In this document: piece by piece, positions 11,424 through 37,000 of the stretch
Layout: each line of letters begins with the position of its first letter
Position numbering within the stretch: the stretch's first letter is position 1
Assembly: GCA_905250075.1 (NCBI GenBank)
Contig: CAJNOP010000017.1
Location: 1,619,734 to 1,683,733, forward strand
DNA: 64,000 nucleotides
Reading direction: 5' to 3'
Origin: Rotaria sp. Silwood1
Lineage: Eukaryota > Rotifera > Eurotatoria > Philodinida > Philodinidae
Position numbers and translations under genes: made by a program
The notes under the pieces: model-generated
Databases searched by the model: none
Told to the model about the DNA's origin: nothing
What the model saw: the letters and a program-made list of their open reading frames with translations, nothing else

Positions 11424-14107
11424 TCACTGCCAATGGAAGCCACCAGCACCAAACGGTACTTCATTGCCAACATTTGGACGTGTATCATTTTCATCACGAT
11501 TGCGTCTAGCTTCATCAAATAACCAATGTCTATGAAATAAAAAAATTTCGATGAATTTCATCACAAAAAAAGAGCAATTACATACAAAAATCTTGGTGTT
11601 TTTAATATTTTAAAACCACCTTGTTCACGTGGAAATATATCTTCAAGAAAATAATAAATATGACCAACAATAATTCCCATTAAATCAACAATAACTGAAT
11701 TTCCAAGTAAAAGTGAAAAAGCAAATAATACCCATGGGAGATAAGGTGCTTGAAAATTTAATAAACCGAAGAAATTCATTCTAACAAATGGATTTCGTCG
11801 ACTCCAAACATAAACTAACATAATTGTTAATGCTGAACCAAGAAAAACAATATTAACAAATAATGCCATTATTATCATTAATGTACCACCAAATATAAAC
11901 ATATAAAGAAAATCAGCAGCACGTCCACGGAATGAACCTTCTTCAAGATGACGACAATAACGATAAGTAAAGAGTAAATTAAAGAAAAAATTGAATCCAA
12001 TACCACCATAAAAACAAAAACAAGTTATTAATCTCCATAACTATAAGAAAAAGAAAGAAATGAATTATTTTATATAAGTGAATTGAGTGTTTTTACTTAC
12101 TTGAAATTTTTTAAAGATTAATTCAGGATTAAAATATAACTGATAAGCAGTAACAAATTCCAGTTGCTAGAAAATAAAAATATATACATATATATCAATA
12201 TAGATTTTATCGAATACTAAAAATATTATACGAAAAACAAATTTTTATATTTATAGGCAATGAAGCTGTTAGGCTTGGAAAAGCTCAGATATTTGAAATA
12301 ATTTTATTTATCTCATCTTGCAGTTATATTTGACAAGTGAAAATTCTTTCAACAAGGTTTGTCTCGCATTTTTCTGGATGCTGTGCTCAAGCCGATGTTG
12401 CATGATGCATCCACACGACTGTGTTTTTTTTCGAAGGGAGACAGCAAAGACTTCACTCTTGAAGTCCAAGAAGCATTTTGAATTCTATCAACTTTGTCGA
12501 AGTATCGTGGAACTTTTGAAGTCTTTAAGCTAAACGCAGGAGAAACAGCTCATCACAGATCGTGGCTGACGCTGTTGATATACGATAACAAACCATATAT
12601 CAACAGCAATCCCTTACATTATATATGAACTACTTCCTTATTGCATTTCTGGAGGGTTAAGTAGAGAGATGGTGAAAAAATGTGTTCCGAAATAAATCGA
12701 ATAAAACAATATCCATGTGATTGGCAATATCAGCTACATCATAATTTACATTTTAATCCTGTAGGTTTTGCGCTAACAGATATTAATATATGTTGAAGTC
12801 TACTGTTTCCTCATCGATTATTTTGAAAAATTTTGGCCCAGAGGTGACGAAGTTCTTAGACTTAGTGAGGCTGAAGTGAGTCCATCTTTCTTTACAAAAA
12901 ACTGAAACTTTTAACGTCTTCAGTGAGAAAAACTATCATAGATTCTGAGGAAAGCCTGCTTGTATATTGAACAACAGTACAAGCGATGAGCATACGAAAA
13001 AAATTTAGAAAATCATTCGTTCGATTAGTATCTTACAGAAAATTAGGAAGCTTAGCAGTATCGCAACACTGGGTAGATTAAGAAATCTTGTTCCAAGGAT
13101 TTTCGGATAGATATCGTTACTGAATTGTATCGTGCTTGTTGTCCAGAGCAGACAAGAATTTTGCGAGCAACAAAGGTTTTATTTGTCGTCAAATTGAAAA
13201 AGTGTTAACAACATTTTTAATTCATTAGCTGATCTGGAATTTTAGAAGGGAAGGAAACGATTATAAGCAGAATATATTTTCTGGATTAATCAAAGGCAGC
13301 GTAAACTCGTTTTTCGTTCTTTTCTTGTTTGAATAAATCGATAAAACGTTTTGAAGATGGAAGGCCGTCCTTGTACTTCCTAAATCTACTCCTGTCCTAA
13401 GTAGTTTATACAGAGACCTAAAGAGTTATAACAGTAAGCCATGATCAACTCATTTTGTTTTTCAACCTTTCATCGACATTTGACAATTTTTATCGAGCCC
13501 ACCTTAAATTGACTTGGCTCTACCGCCTATGACTACACTTAACAAGTTTATTTTCTCGGCATAGTTTTCCTATATGAACAGAGAATGATGATGCATAAAA
13601 ATATTCTCGTTGAGAAAAATAGAATAGTAAATCGACTCTTATATTGAATATAAAATGCCTAACCTAGGCCTTGAGAACAAGAGAAATGAACATGTCAATG
13701 CTCATATACGACTACCGATCTTACAGTCGAAAGCAATCAAACTTAAAATTCAATATTGACTCTAAAACTAATCTCATATAATTGGCGAGCTCCAATCAAA
13801 TTTCATTTTTATTATCTAACGGTTGATTTATAGGGAGACTTTACAATAAAATAGTTAGGGACGCTTCTTACTAAACGCAAAGCCTATAAAAGGAAATAAT
13901 ATCCGCTTAATACATCAGCTTATATATGAATGATTGAATAATTAATTTATAATTCGTGCAATTAACAAAAAACAGAATTATAATATGAATATTGTATAAG
14001 AAAACAAAATGCTATATACTTACTACTGCAATTGTTGTCAAAAGACATGTTGTCGTATATGCTCGTGTTATAGGTGGAATGGCAAAATAATCCTGTTGAA
14101 AGGCCAT
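11424..14107 (-). CDS. DERL2: Derlin-2-like ER-associated degradation protein
   Basis: Four exons in phase: 14024-14107, 12101-12166, 11586-12040 and 11424-11529, giving 236 residues (human DERL2 has 239). Derlins are rhomboid-fold pseudoproteases in the ER membrane that help move misfolded proteins to the cytosol for p97 and the proteasome. Visible family features: [10 protein letters not shown] near the start, [20 protein letters not shown] containing the WR motif, [34 protein letters not shown], and the Gx3G-type helix [16 protein letters not shown]. Several hydrophobic segments fit a multi-pass membrane protein. The tail ends [11 protein letters not shown]; it is Gly-rich like derlin tails but lacks a clear GxGxRL-type p97-binding SHP box. 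The first intron is 1.86 kb. It matches DERL2/DERL3 better than DERL1. Confidence 0.93.
12167..14023 (-). other. Long first intron of the Derlin-like gene
   Basis: A 1.86-kb intron with a GTAAGT donor and a TTCTAG acceptor. An open stretch at 12318-12533 on the opposite strand shows no protein-family features. Nothing else was recognised. Confidence 0.45.
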
Positions 14108-14983
14108 TATGTGAAAGATAAAGGTTTTAATTATGAGTCATTTTTACAATAGAAGTTGAGGAAATTATTTTCTAAAATAAATATAAAATAATTACAGACA
14201 ATAAGTTGCAACATGATTGTTTGCTTGTCATTATGTGATGAAAGATTTGAAGAAATGTTTGAAAGTATTTTTTTTTGGTATTGTGCAAGTGTACAGAGAG
14301 TAACATAGCAAGACAAGTTTTGTTTTCATCAGATACCTCTTTTCTTCGAAATAATAGCCCAATAAGTTTACTGGTACAAAAACTAAATTTTAAATATTAT
14401 TATTTTTTTAAAGAAACAAAGTTGCACAAATTTATTATGTTTAAATGAAGATAAGAAATGCAAGATATAGATGAAGGGAAAAGAAATATATGTACGTATT
14501 GCGATTAATTGATAAAAAAAAAAGAATAGGAAGAGGAAATACACATACAATCACAAAAATCACTAACAAAAAAAAATTTTGACAACAGAATATTTTTCTC
14601 TTCAGCCTATTAATGAATTTTTTTTCAACACTAACAACATACAAAAAAAATCAAAATACAATGAATGCTTGTAAAATGATAGACCAATTTTATTTTGAGA
14701 CCATGGAAAAATCACGGGTTATATAAACAAATGGTTCTCCTAAAGGTGTATTTGGTTCGTTTCTTTTGTTTTTTTTGCCTAAAAAGATAAATTGTATGAA
14801 TAGTATGTGTGACAACATCAATATAAATAAAGAGGAATGCGACTATATCATTGTAATAAATATTGAGAAAAGAAAAAGAAAGAACACATTGACAAACGAA
14901 TAAACATTTACAGATGATGACAATAACAATTAGATAGTTTTGTTTGTTCGTCGTAAAATCTTTTGATTTGTTTTATTTTTCTT
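14108..14983. other. Intergenic between clathrin 3' end and Derlin 5' end
   Basis: About 0.9 kb between two genes on the same strand. Near 14685-14695 the minus strand has an AATAAA-type signal in a position that could end the clathrin transcript. The short open stretches are not convincing genes. Confidence 0.4.
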
Positions 14984-27432
<12,449 letters not shown>

Positions 27433-28064
27433 GTTTACGATCTTGAAGATAAAAAACGTAAAATGAAAACTTAATGTTTTGTTTTTATCATAAAAAAAAG
27501 AAAAGATAGAAATGAAGATTTTTGTGGTCTTAGTTAGAATATAATCTTATCTTTGAAATAAGAATGTGGACTACTGCTTGATATAACATAGATAATTGTA
27601 TTGGATGAGTCATTCTTATTTCTTTTTCGCCTCCAACTACTAAAATAATGAGAGCTGAGAAAGAATTTTTGTCATTGAGTGAAATTAAAAACTCTTTTAT
27701 AAAAATAATTTAGTTTTCGAATTTAAAATTTATTATGTTTAAAAAGAATTATTTTTCAAACCAAAATTGTTATCTCAATTAGCTAAAAAATGCTACGTAA
27801 ACTTGTATCATTAGTGATCGGTAGTATCAACGTTTTTATTAATTGAGCATGTGGCGACATATGTTCATGGTATGTTAGTGGTTTCCAGATTAACAAGATC
27901 GAAACGAACGAAAGAGAATAATGTAGAATTTATTTATTTACATATGCATTGTTCTGTGTTGATTATTTCAAAAAAATACGAAATTATATTATGAGTCGAA
28001 ATTTCGATTCCTATTCTAGATTAGTTGTTGATTAAATATATGAAATATTGAACTAGTCTTATTT
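27433..28064. promoter_or_regulatory. Shared divergent intergenic region, clathrin (-) and LEA (+)
   Basis: The two start codons face away from each other across 632 bases, so both promoters must lie here unless there are upstream non-coding exons. The sequence is AT-rich. No TATA box, heat-shock element or other named site can be called with confidence. Confidence 0.5.
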
Positions 28065-30792
28065 ATGTTCAAATTATTAATAATTGCTGTTATATGCTTT
28101 ACCATTGTTAATGGTAATGCTAAAGATGATCTGAAAGATAAAATAGCAGATACACTAAGTCAAGGAGGAAAAGTTAAAGTATGTTAAATAATTCTTCATA
28201 TTAGATTTATGATGATAACTTCTTTTTTTTTGCAATAGCAACATACTGTTAATGTTGTTAATGAACGTGCTACTAATGCTAAAGGTGCTACACACTCAGC
28301 TGCTGATGCTATCAAAGATAATGTTGATACAGTAAAAGATAAAGCTTGTAAGCTATAGTTTACTTTAACAGATAAATTTTATAAGTTGGACAATCTAATC
28401 ATTAGAGGTTATCTAATCATTGCTTGAAAAAAATATTGAACACATGAAAAAAGATCATTTTGTAAAATGTATGAATGCATTGAATTTCTGCACAAATAAA
28501 TTGAAGTCTAAAATAGAGGAAGTTCAGAAATGTTTAATGTTGCTTCGATAAGCTTAATTAGTGACAATGATAACTTATTATGTGGACTTAAAATAAAAGT
28601 ATTTTAATCCAAGACACATGTTAAAAGACATTGTAAGGTACCGAAAATCAGAAAAGGTCACAAAACACGTGTCTTGTAGAATTTGCTCTACAGATAACCT
28701 CTTTTGTCCTGCGCAGAGTCTTGCTCCAAGACGCGGGACCTACGAGATAATATTCAAGCCTCGTAGGACAGGAAAGTCCCTAAATTGATCGTGATTCGAT
28801 GCAATTCTAGTCTAGTAGTGCAACTCATCGTGATTTTTCATTACTATCAGTTGTAGCTAGAAAAGAACAGATCATACCAGTGACTAGTCTTTCGGTTAAA
28901 AGATTAGTTGGCTTAGCTAGATTGACGTTTACTCAAATACGAACACGTTTATCTTCAAACCAAATTCATAACATATGATTTATTCGTTCATATGAGAAGT
29001 TCAATAAAAAGCAAAACGTATCCGTTCTAGTTGTCCAGCTTTTTTTTTTTACATTAGTTATGTTTTAGAATCTAGATCTTCATACTTGTTTTCTTATTAC
29101 TTTGTTCATTTTATGGATATCAGGTAATGTTTTTATTGTTCCTTTCATTTCTGTTAGAAAATAGGTAATGAGACCTATTAGTATAATAAATATTGTAAAC
29201 AATTTTTGACATTATATCTTATACACAAATAATTTTTTATCCTAGTCCAGAGTGCAATGAAAATATCGTTTTCTGTTAGAAATCTTTCTAATATACATGA
29301 ATGAATTAAATCACCTTGAAATTTCTACAATAAACGAACAACAATTTATAAAAAATTCGACACCCTTTTTTGTGTTCATCTCAATATATACTAGATTTAG
29401 ATTTACAAACACTTGTCTTATTTCAAGTCCAGTCTCAAATGTACATCTAATAGAAAATGAATAAGAACTTTTAAATCATGCGTTTTTTACAAGCATTTTC
29501 ATTTAAATGATCGAAACAAAAACGTGCTCAATCGTTTTGAACTTCTAGAACTGGTTATATGTGTTGATGAATTTGATAGATAAAGGTTTATCACGATGCA
29601 TGCAAAAATAGATTGTAGGATAAGACGATTGTCTGGAAAAATAATTAATGAAATCAAAAAGGTTTATTGATTTGTGACTTTTATGATACAAAATTTTTCT
29701 TAAAATTAATCAGATTCTTTTTTCATAAAAGAAACTTGTGTCAATTATTTTGTTCAAGAAAATGAGACAGCCTTGAGTATAAATCAAGTCAAAGTTATTC
29801 AATTTTGATATTGTCTACTATATACTTATGAGAAAAATAAATGCACAAGGGGTACAATGCATGATCATCATTAAATAATAAACATCAATGATCAACAAAG
29901 ATTCATCATCGATTTCTCTTCTATCAAAAAGTCACTGAAAGATTCTCTTTAGCAAAAACCTAATTACTCAATTAATGAATCCTGAATGAAGAATACAACT
30001 TTGAAACTAATAAATTAAATATGGAATAGTTTTTTTTAATTTTTCGGTACACCAAATATTATTATAAATTGCTTTTCCTTTCAACATACTAGATTATAGT
30101 ATAATATCAAATGCATTTTAACTCTATTATTGATTTAGCTGAAACACTCAAAGCTGGTCAAAAAGCAGCCGGAAATCCTAAAGCAACTGCAGGCAAAAAA
30201 TTGGATGAAACTAAAAAAGCAGGTAAAGAACTTAAAAAGAAAGCTAGTGGCAGTGCCGAAGATTTGTAAGTGAAATAAGCAGAAAAATGAAAACAATCTT
30301 GTTTCTTTTTCTCTCTAGAAAAAATACAGCTAGTCATACTGCCAAATCAGCTAAGAAAACAGCTGAACATGTCGCCGCAAAAGCAGCAAGTAAATATTGA
30401 AATTGTTTGTGTCTTGAAAACCATACATATATATATATTATGCAGAAAAAGGTGAAAAAATCAAACAGCAAGCAAGTGATGCCGGTGAAAAAATCAAAAC
30501 AACGGTTGAAGAAACTAAGAAACAAGTAGAAAAACAAAATGATGGGTTTGTTGATAAATTTTTTAATTTTGTTACAGATGTCAAAAATTCAATTTTGGGT
30601 AAATTAAAATTTTTAAAAATAAAACTTTATTCTTGTTCTCTAATCATATCTATAGAACCTGTTGGATTAGCATCAAATGTTGCTGATGATGTAACTGATC
30701 AAGCTGCATCGAAATTGGATGAAGTTTCTGACAAAGCAAAGAAAGTGGCTGGAAAAGCCAAGAAAAAGGTTAAAGAAACAGTTGATCTTTAA
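28065..30792 (+). CDS. Group 3 LEA-like protein with signal peptide
   Basis: Six exons in phase: 28065-28178, 28239-28347, 30139-30265, 30319-30389, 30446-30598 and 30656-30792, giving 236 residues. The start MFKLLIIAVICFTIVNG is a clear signal peptide. The mature protein is rich in Ala, Lys, Asp, Glu and Thr, with 11-mer-like amphipathic repeats such as TAKSAKKTAEHVAAKAAKKG, ASKLDEVSDKAKKVAG and KAKKKVKETVDL. This composition and spacing fit group 3 late embryogenesis abundant proteins, which are disordered when hydrated, fold into helices on drying, and protect proteins and membranes. Bdelloid LEA proteins from Adineta ricciae likewise have an ER-entry signal and end in ATEL, a KDEL-like retention signal; here the end is TVDL, so ER retention is plausible but inferred. 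The second intron is 1.79 kb and holds a cluster of hairpins. Confidence 0.82.
28675..28767. repeat. Cluster of three GC-rich hairpins in the LEA intron
   Basis: Three consecutive stem-loops: TGTAGA/TCTACA (28675-28680 with 28687-28692); GTCCTGC/GCGGGAC (28706-28712 with 28733-28739) enclosing GTCTTG/CAAGAC (28718-28723 with 28727-28732); and CCTACGAG/CTCGTAGG (28739-28746 with 28760-28767), which shares base 28739 with the previous stem. They form a GC-rich island in the 1.79-kb intron. I recognise no known RNA family. Confidence 0.5.
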
Positions 30793-31116
30793 TGAATCTA
30801 GTCAATAAGAAATGACATTTATTATTCACAATTATTTTCTTTCTCAGAATTTACTCATTTGTATTTTTTTAATTACCCTTATCACGCATCGCAACAAAAT
30901 AATCAGGCTTTTTTTCAGAAAATTCCAACCAAGGCTTTGTAGATTGTTCATACTAACTTTTTATTGCGCTTCTCATGATTCCAGTTTTTGTATTATTTTA
31001 TTTTTGATGCAACATTTAACTATTTTATGTGTGTAAAGTTTTGCTTTTAAACTCGCATTTAACTTCCTAGGATATAGACTTCATACTCATATATATTTAA
31101 AGACAAGACATCACTT
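30793..31116. other. 3' flank of the LEA gene
   Basis: About 320 AT-rich bases between the LEA stop codon and the inverted-repeat element. It presumably holds the LEA 3' UTR. No other gene is seen. Confidence 0.4.
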
Positions 31117-31841
31117 ACCAGGGAACTCCACCAACTGATTAAAAGCTTGTGGGCTCATATTTTGACCATAATTAGGACTTGATGGAACTAGAAGAGCTCC
31201 AAAAGGATTTGTCCCCATAGACCTCTTTAGCTAAGTTACGAATGTCTTAAGTTTATATCCAACAGCGTAGATAAACTAGTTCTAATGATTGAATTACAAC
31301 ATTGTAATATTTCTATAGAAGACTCTCTTTATTCTTTTGTTTATACTCGTTCTGATGTGAGCTGCAACTCCAAATGAAATTAAAAAAACCATATCCGTCA
31401 AATGAAAATGAAAGATAAACTATGGATGATGAGATATGCAAACAAAGCAACAGGTACAACTAATTGAGACATGCATATGACGGTTTTTAAAGCACATACC
31501 TGAAACAATTCTATTGTATTAAAGTATTAATACTTCATGCTTCTTTTCTATAGCACTTAGCTCATCAGGCGAACATGACAATATGATTTTTTACCATAGC
31601 TTGACGTCTTAGCTATGAATATCTCAAAAAGAAATTTTTCTTTTGAAATGTTACAGTATTGTAATTCAAGAAAAAGAAGCAGTTTATGTATGCTTCTGGT
31701 TCTAAACTTGAAACATCCGTATCTCAACGAAATATGTCTATGGGAGCAAATCCTTTTGGAGTTTCTCTAGTGCCACCAAATCCTACTTATTGCCAGAATA
31801 TGAGCTCAAAAGCTTTTAATCAGTTGGTGGGGTTCCCTCGT
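31117..31841. mobile_element. Inverted-repeat element, copy 1 (MITE-like, about 725 bp)
   Basis: The two ends are inverted copies of each other over about 190 bases (31117 to about 31305, and about 31648-31841). The outer 105 bases are roughly 85 percent identical with no gaps. The outermost sequence resembles ACGAGGGAACCCCACCAACT, also found at both ends of the element at 40068-40869. The centre is AT-rich and encodes no transposase, so a non-autonomous DNA element is the simplest reading. Read towards each end, the arms hold an open frame with the peptide NPFG-x-x-LVP and AFNQLV, stopping at a GT donor-like step. An inverted pair of duplicated exons is therefore an alternative. The target-site duplication is unclear (possibly TA). 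Confidence 0.62.
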
Positions 31842-32139
31842 TAGTATTTTGCTGACTTAGATTTGGTTGTTTTTTTGTTTGTGTAAATGTGTGATTAATA
31901 ATTTTTTTCTAGAATAAAGAGTAAAATTTTGTTAAAAAATGGGCTTTTTTTTCCTGGAAGGTTTATTTATTTTTCTTTCAGGTTTAATATGACAGTTGAA
32001 AATTCCATGTTCCAATGCAGAGTTTTAAGGAAATTTTTTCTGCTAATTGTTGTTGCATGTTTTGCGTCGATAATACATAGATACTCAAAGAAAAACAAAT
32101 AAAAATACAGTCGTTGATAGAGCAAAACATCTTTAACAT

Positions 32140-34060
32140 GATATTATTGAAGAAACATGAGGATCAAAGAAAATCTGCATCCGATGATGTAAAAGCTGAA
32201 ATAAAAGTATTTGCAGATGCTACGAAAATGATTGGTCAATAGGGAAAGAATGTTTGATTTTGTTTTTACAATTTATTGCATCGGACGCTAGTAACACATC
32301 ACCTGGACGATGATGACTTTGAGTACTTTAAACACAAGCCATTCAGCGCCAAGTGAAAAGAATATATAAGACAATTGTGATTAATTAATATAGGTTAAAT
32401 GAATGAAGATTGTGTTGTGTATACATACAATTTTCGAATTCTGATAACTTAATCAATTTCAGTAAATCTCATGACAATTTGAAAATGATGGTATATACAA
32501 GAATAATTTTCCATGTATAAAAGCACTGGATATTAATGATACACAAGTAAAATTCCTATAGAAGCAACTTAAAATGTTAAGTGGTGAGTATGAAATTTTG
32601 CAAATTGTCAAAACGTTTGAGAAAGGTTATGTGATAGTGTACAATAAAATCAAGTTTCAAAATGTTATACGTCCAATGTATTTACCTTAACTGAATAGTC
32701 ATATCAATGTAGTCTATGTCGAAAATATCCGTTGTGTCGATATGAAATACAGCTTAAGATTCCAGGCAATAGTGCAGATGCAATCAAAATTATGTTTAAA
32801 AATGCGCATTCTCATGAACAATTTAACATTAGTACATTTTTATTTCACTTCTAATATTGGTAGTTCTTTTTGTATTCTTTGCTACTAAATACTTTACACA
32901 ACAAACGTAATATACAGCATCATTACAAAGAGATATGACACAAAATTACTTGAAAGAAATTTTCGTTAGTAGTGTACAGAGCATCAGATGTTAATCGAAA
33001 TTTTCACTCTTTTGGTACTACCTTGATAGCCAGTAGCAAGAGTTGAGCATTTTATAAAGAATTATTTAACCAATGTCGATTGAAATTGGTGTATCTATGT
33101 AACCATATATATATTTTGAATTATTTAATGGCTGATGGTATACTAAATAAGATACTTTGCAATTTTTTCTCTATAAACATTTACAAAATTTCTATTTAAG
33201 AATAGTAACTGCTCAACAGGAAATTTTTCCACAAGCAAAATGTTTAATATATTGGACTCATGTATTTCGTTAATTTTGAGAACATAGAAATTTGGTTCCG
33301 AAAGATAATTCGAACCAAACAGTTGCTGATATTTATAAACTACAACTAAGACTTTTAGATATCATATTTGAATATAGTACATCATTGTTAATTCAAAAGT
33401 GGGATAATGATTTACTTCTTCAACAATTTCAATAATATTTTTTGATTAATAGGTAACAAAAATTTTGCTATGGGTAAAAAACTTATGATGCTGGCTTTGT
33501 GATAGGTAATTACAAATAACTTTACTATTGTAGATACGACGATGCCGCACTTATATTCCTTCAACAAATAATGGTTTTGCATCGATGAATGACAAAATTC
33601 AACAGCAATACACTCTCAGAAATAAACTTTATTTGTCGTCATTATAATCAAAAATAGAGGAGATGCATAATGATTAGTCAAGAGTATTGGTGTCACAGGA
33701 TTTTTCTACAAAAATCCTTCAATACTAACTGACTTATAAGTAAATGCATTCAAATGATCAAGTTGTATTGATGAAAGTGATGATTTGCATTGGTATAATA
33801 CGTAGCATATTGCTCCATCACCAAATGCATTTATAACATTAGCAATTAGGTTACAAATATATCAATTACAACAACGAAAATCATTCGATGAATTGGTTAC
33901 ATGGATGAAATCATGTTGGCTAGTTGTATTACTTAGTGAGTGTATCTGTCCAAATGGTATACTTTGCATTTATATAAGCATTCGATTGGTTTATATGATT
34001 TAAAACTTATGAAATAAATGATTGAATTACTTCTGTACTCTTTCCCAAACGATGTGGACA
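32140..34060 (+). pseudogene. Decayed multi-fragment coding region, family unknown
   Basis: Several short protein-like stretches sit on the plus strand in changing frames, broken by stops. Near 32145: KKHEDQRKSASDDVKAEIKV. Near 32575: SGEYEILQIVKTFEKGYVIV. Near 33210: QQEIFPQAKCLIYWTHVF. Near 33320: TVADIYKLQLRLLDIIFEYS. Near 33585: MNDKIQQQYTLRNKLYLSSL. Near 33840: NAFITLAIRLQIYQLQQRKS. They look like remnants of one or more long helical proteins rather than chance frames. I do not recognise the parent family. Confidence 0.35.
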
Positions 34061-37000
34061 AGGAAGATTAAAAAATATTCGATCTGCATTGTGTTAAAAG
34101 TTGATAGTTCTTCATTATAATCAAATGTATTTGTTCATCTTTATTGTATTGATTATCCATTTTTCACTGTTGTTTTTATTTGGTAAAAATAGCTGTTTTT
34201 TGTGCTTATTTAAAAATTAAATAATTTAGTGCTTATTTGTCTTTTTTTTGTTTCGTGTTTTTTTCACATATAATTAATTTGGTACGCAAATGTCTTGATT
34301 TGTTGTACTCGAAACACATTTTCTCAATAATTTCCTCGCTTTCATATTCTTTTTTCTGTGTTTTTTTTAATCTTTCATCTCAACCTAAGTAATCGATTTC
34401 ATTGTAGAAAGAAAATATATGTTCGTAGCCTATGCCTCACCAAAATACAAAACAAATGCAACATGATGCATATTTGCAGTCAAATAATCGATGTTAACGG
34501 AATAGATATATCATAGAAATCTTCATGTCCTATGTTAGGCAAACCTAATGGAAAAATAGTATGCATTTTAACAAGCAAAAGATACCTATACAAAAACAAC
34601 GAAAGCCCAGATCATTTTTACTATCTCTGACAAAAGAGAGTTGAAATAGAAAATATTGATTTTCTAATTTATAAGATTATATTTTTTTCATCGTTGTGGA
34701 AACGTTGAATATCAATATCTTCTCTTTTTCATATGTATATATCAATCGAAGGTAAGTCAAGTATGTACAAGAGAGTGATTAGTTGATAATAATACGGACG
34801 ATTAGAACGTAATTGAAATAAAGTCGGTCCAAGCTGCTTTCTATTAGGCATAAAAACGTTTGTATTCATGAATGCCATATGAAATAATGTTGTCGACAAA
34901 TTCGATAACTGTAGAATGTGGGCTATAATCTAAATGAGGTGCGGTCAGGTCAATTACAAGTCTTCATGGATGGTTTGTTTACTGAATGTTCTCTACAAGT
35001 CATGAATAGAGAATGAATTCTGCATAAATAAGAACTCCATTTTAGGTTTTTTTCAAATACATATCGACGTTGGCACATTTCTTTGTTCAGTAATCCATTT
35101 TGAACGACATCAAGTGAAAAAAGGTCTCGATTGTTGTCCTTGAGTGTAAACTTTGCCAACTTTCGAACATAATGTTTTTCAATGCAGACCAAGTACACGT
35201 TTGTATCTATAGTGATATTTCAGTTAGAGTCATATAATCAGACAGAATTTGTTGAACATTCTTAAAAAGTTCAAGCCTATATTCGTCTTGTGCGCATCTT
35301 TTGGAAATAAAAGGTCGCTGCTCATTTTCATCAACATATTTAAATAGTGCTATGAATATTCAAAGGAATACTTGATTATTAATTTTGCATCTTACTAAAC
35401 TCCATAGAAAATTCATATTCATATTTAGGGAGGGAACGTTCTCAAGTGCTCAATCGCTTTTCACTGAGGACTATTTTCATTCGGTCGGTTATGATGAATA
35501 GTAAAAGATGCTGTTTTAATTTAATTATCCGGTCTTCATTTATTGATTTATTGATGATTTACTCGGCTTTTGCGTTTCTTTATAGTGTAAATATCTTAAT
35601 AAGGACATGCTGATTCGAGTTCAAACTTTGGCGTATTCCCAGAGACTATGAAACCTATCTATAGTCATTGTTTCAGTTCAAAATTCATCTATCCAAGTTC
35701 CCAACTATCTTATGTTCATAGGACACAGGTCGAGTAAAATCTCCATAATTCAACAAGCGAAGATGGAACAAACAAACGAAAACAGATCTTTTACCACTCA
35801 TCATGAACTATGGAATAGTCATAGTCTCGAGCAAAAAATGATTAAACAGTTGAGAACGTTTCATCGTGAGATACGAAATGCTCGTTCTTTATACTATTGA
35901 GAGCATGACGATTGACCACGTCTTGCTTGTTCGACAATGAATATTTGAGTTGAGGATGTGGATATAAATTTCTGATGAAAGTAACTGATTATGGATGCAA
36001 TAATGACGGAGCACTGTTTACCACTTCACTATAGAATTGATGGTACCGGCCGATTTCTAGTTAGTTACCGCTACTATGTGAAGTAACAAGTAACAAAACA
36101 TTGAGCGATTAGCTGGCCGGTTAGAAGTGACATGTTTTATGAAAATAACATTGTTTGATAAACTTTGATTAAAGGTTTTTGTGGTTGAGGTACCTAGAAT
36201 TACAAATGATTTCTTACAACTTTCTAGTTCGTTGTTTTTTGGTAGACCTATCACAGATTCGAATTTATCAGTCTGGAACGTCTTCCACCAAACTTTCTGA
36301 AAAAAAACTTCATTTTTGCCGAATAGACATCTCTTGACCACAAGAACCATGTTTACAAAATTTCGTTACTCATCACCACGTAAACTGGTAATAGGTCTGT
36401 TACCAGTGACTCTGTCACTTAATGGGCTGCTAATGATAATTTAAACCTTCATTCAGTTACTGCATTGACTACTGAGACCATTTATTTAGCAGGTCAATTA
36501 TTCATATTTTTCCGTAGTTCTCTATATGCAACCAGATAACTTTTTCATCACCCTTCGTACTAATCAATTTATTCGAATAAAATTCTATGGAAAAGTGCGA
36601 AAGAAATTAATTTGTTGTACAATAAACAAGTGTATTTTACTGAATCGGTGAAACTAGAGAAACAAAATCATTAATATCAAGTCAATTCGATTGTCCTGAG
36701 AAACAGACAATAATTGACCTGTGTCTAGTTCGATTCTGTTTCTTCTGATGGATCTGAAAATCAAAATCTAGACGCAGGTCTAGTTCGATTTTCTGTTGAA
36801 ATCTTAAGAAGCCTTAAGGTTATATCTTTGAATGTCTGCGAATCTCTATAGATCTCCCAAGGTCCATACAGTGCCAAGGAACATTCAGCAATATCATTGG
36901 ATATTGTGTCCTAAATTATATTCATACTTTCAACATCTGACCTTAAATATTATTCGACTAAACCAACACCTGTCATTTCTCTCTGAAGTATCTTCTCATT

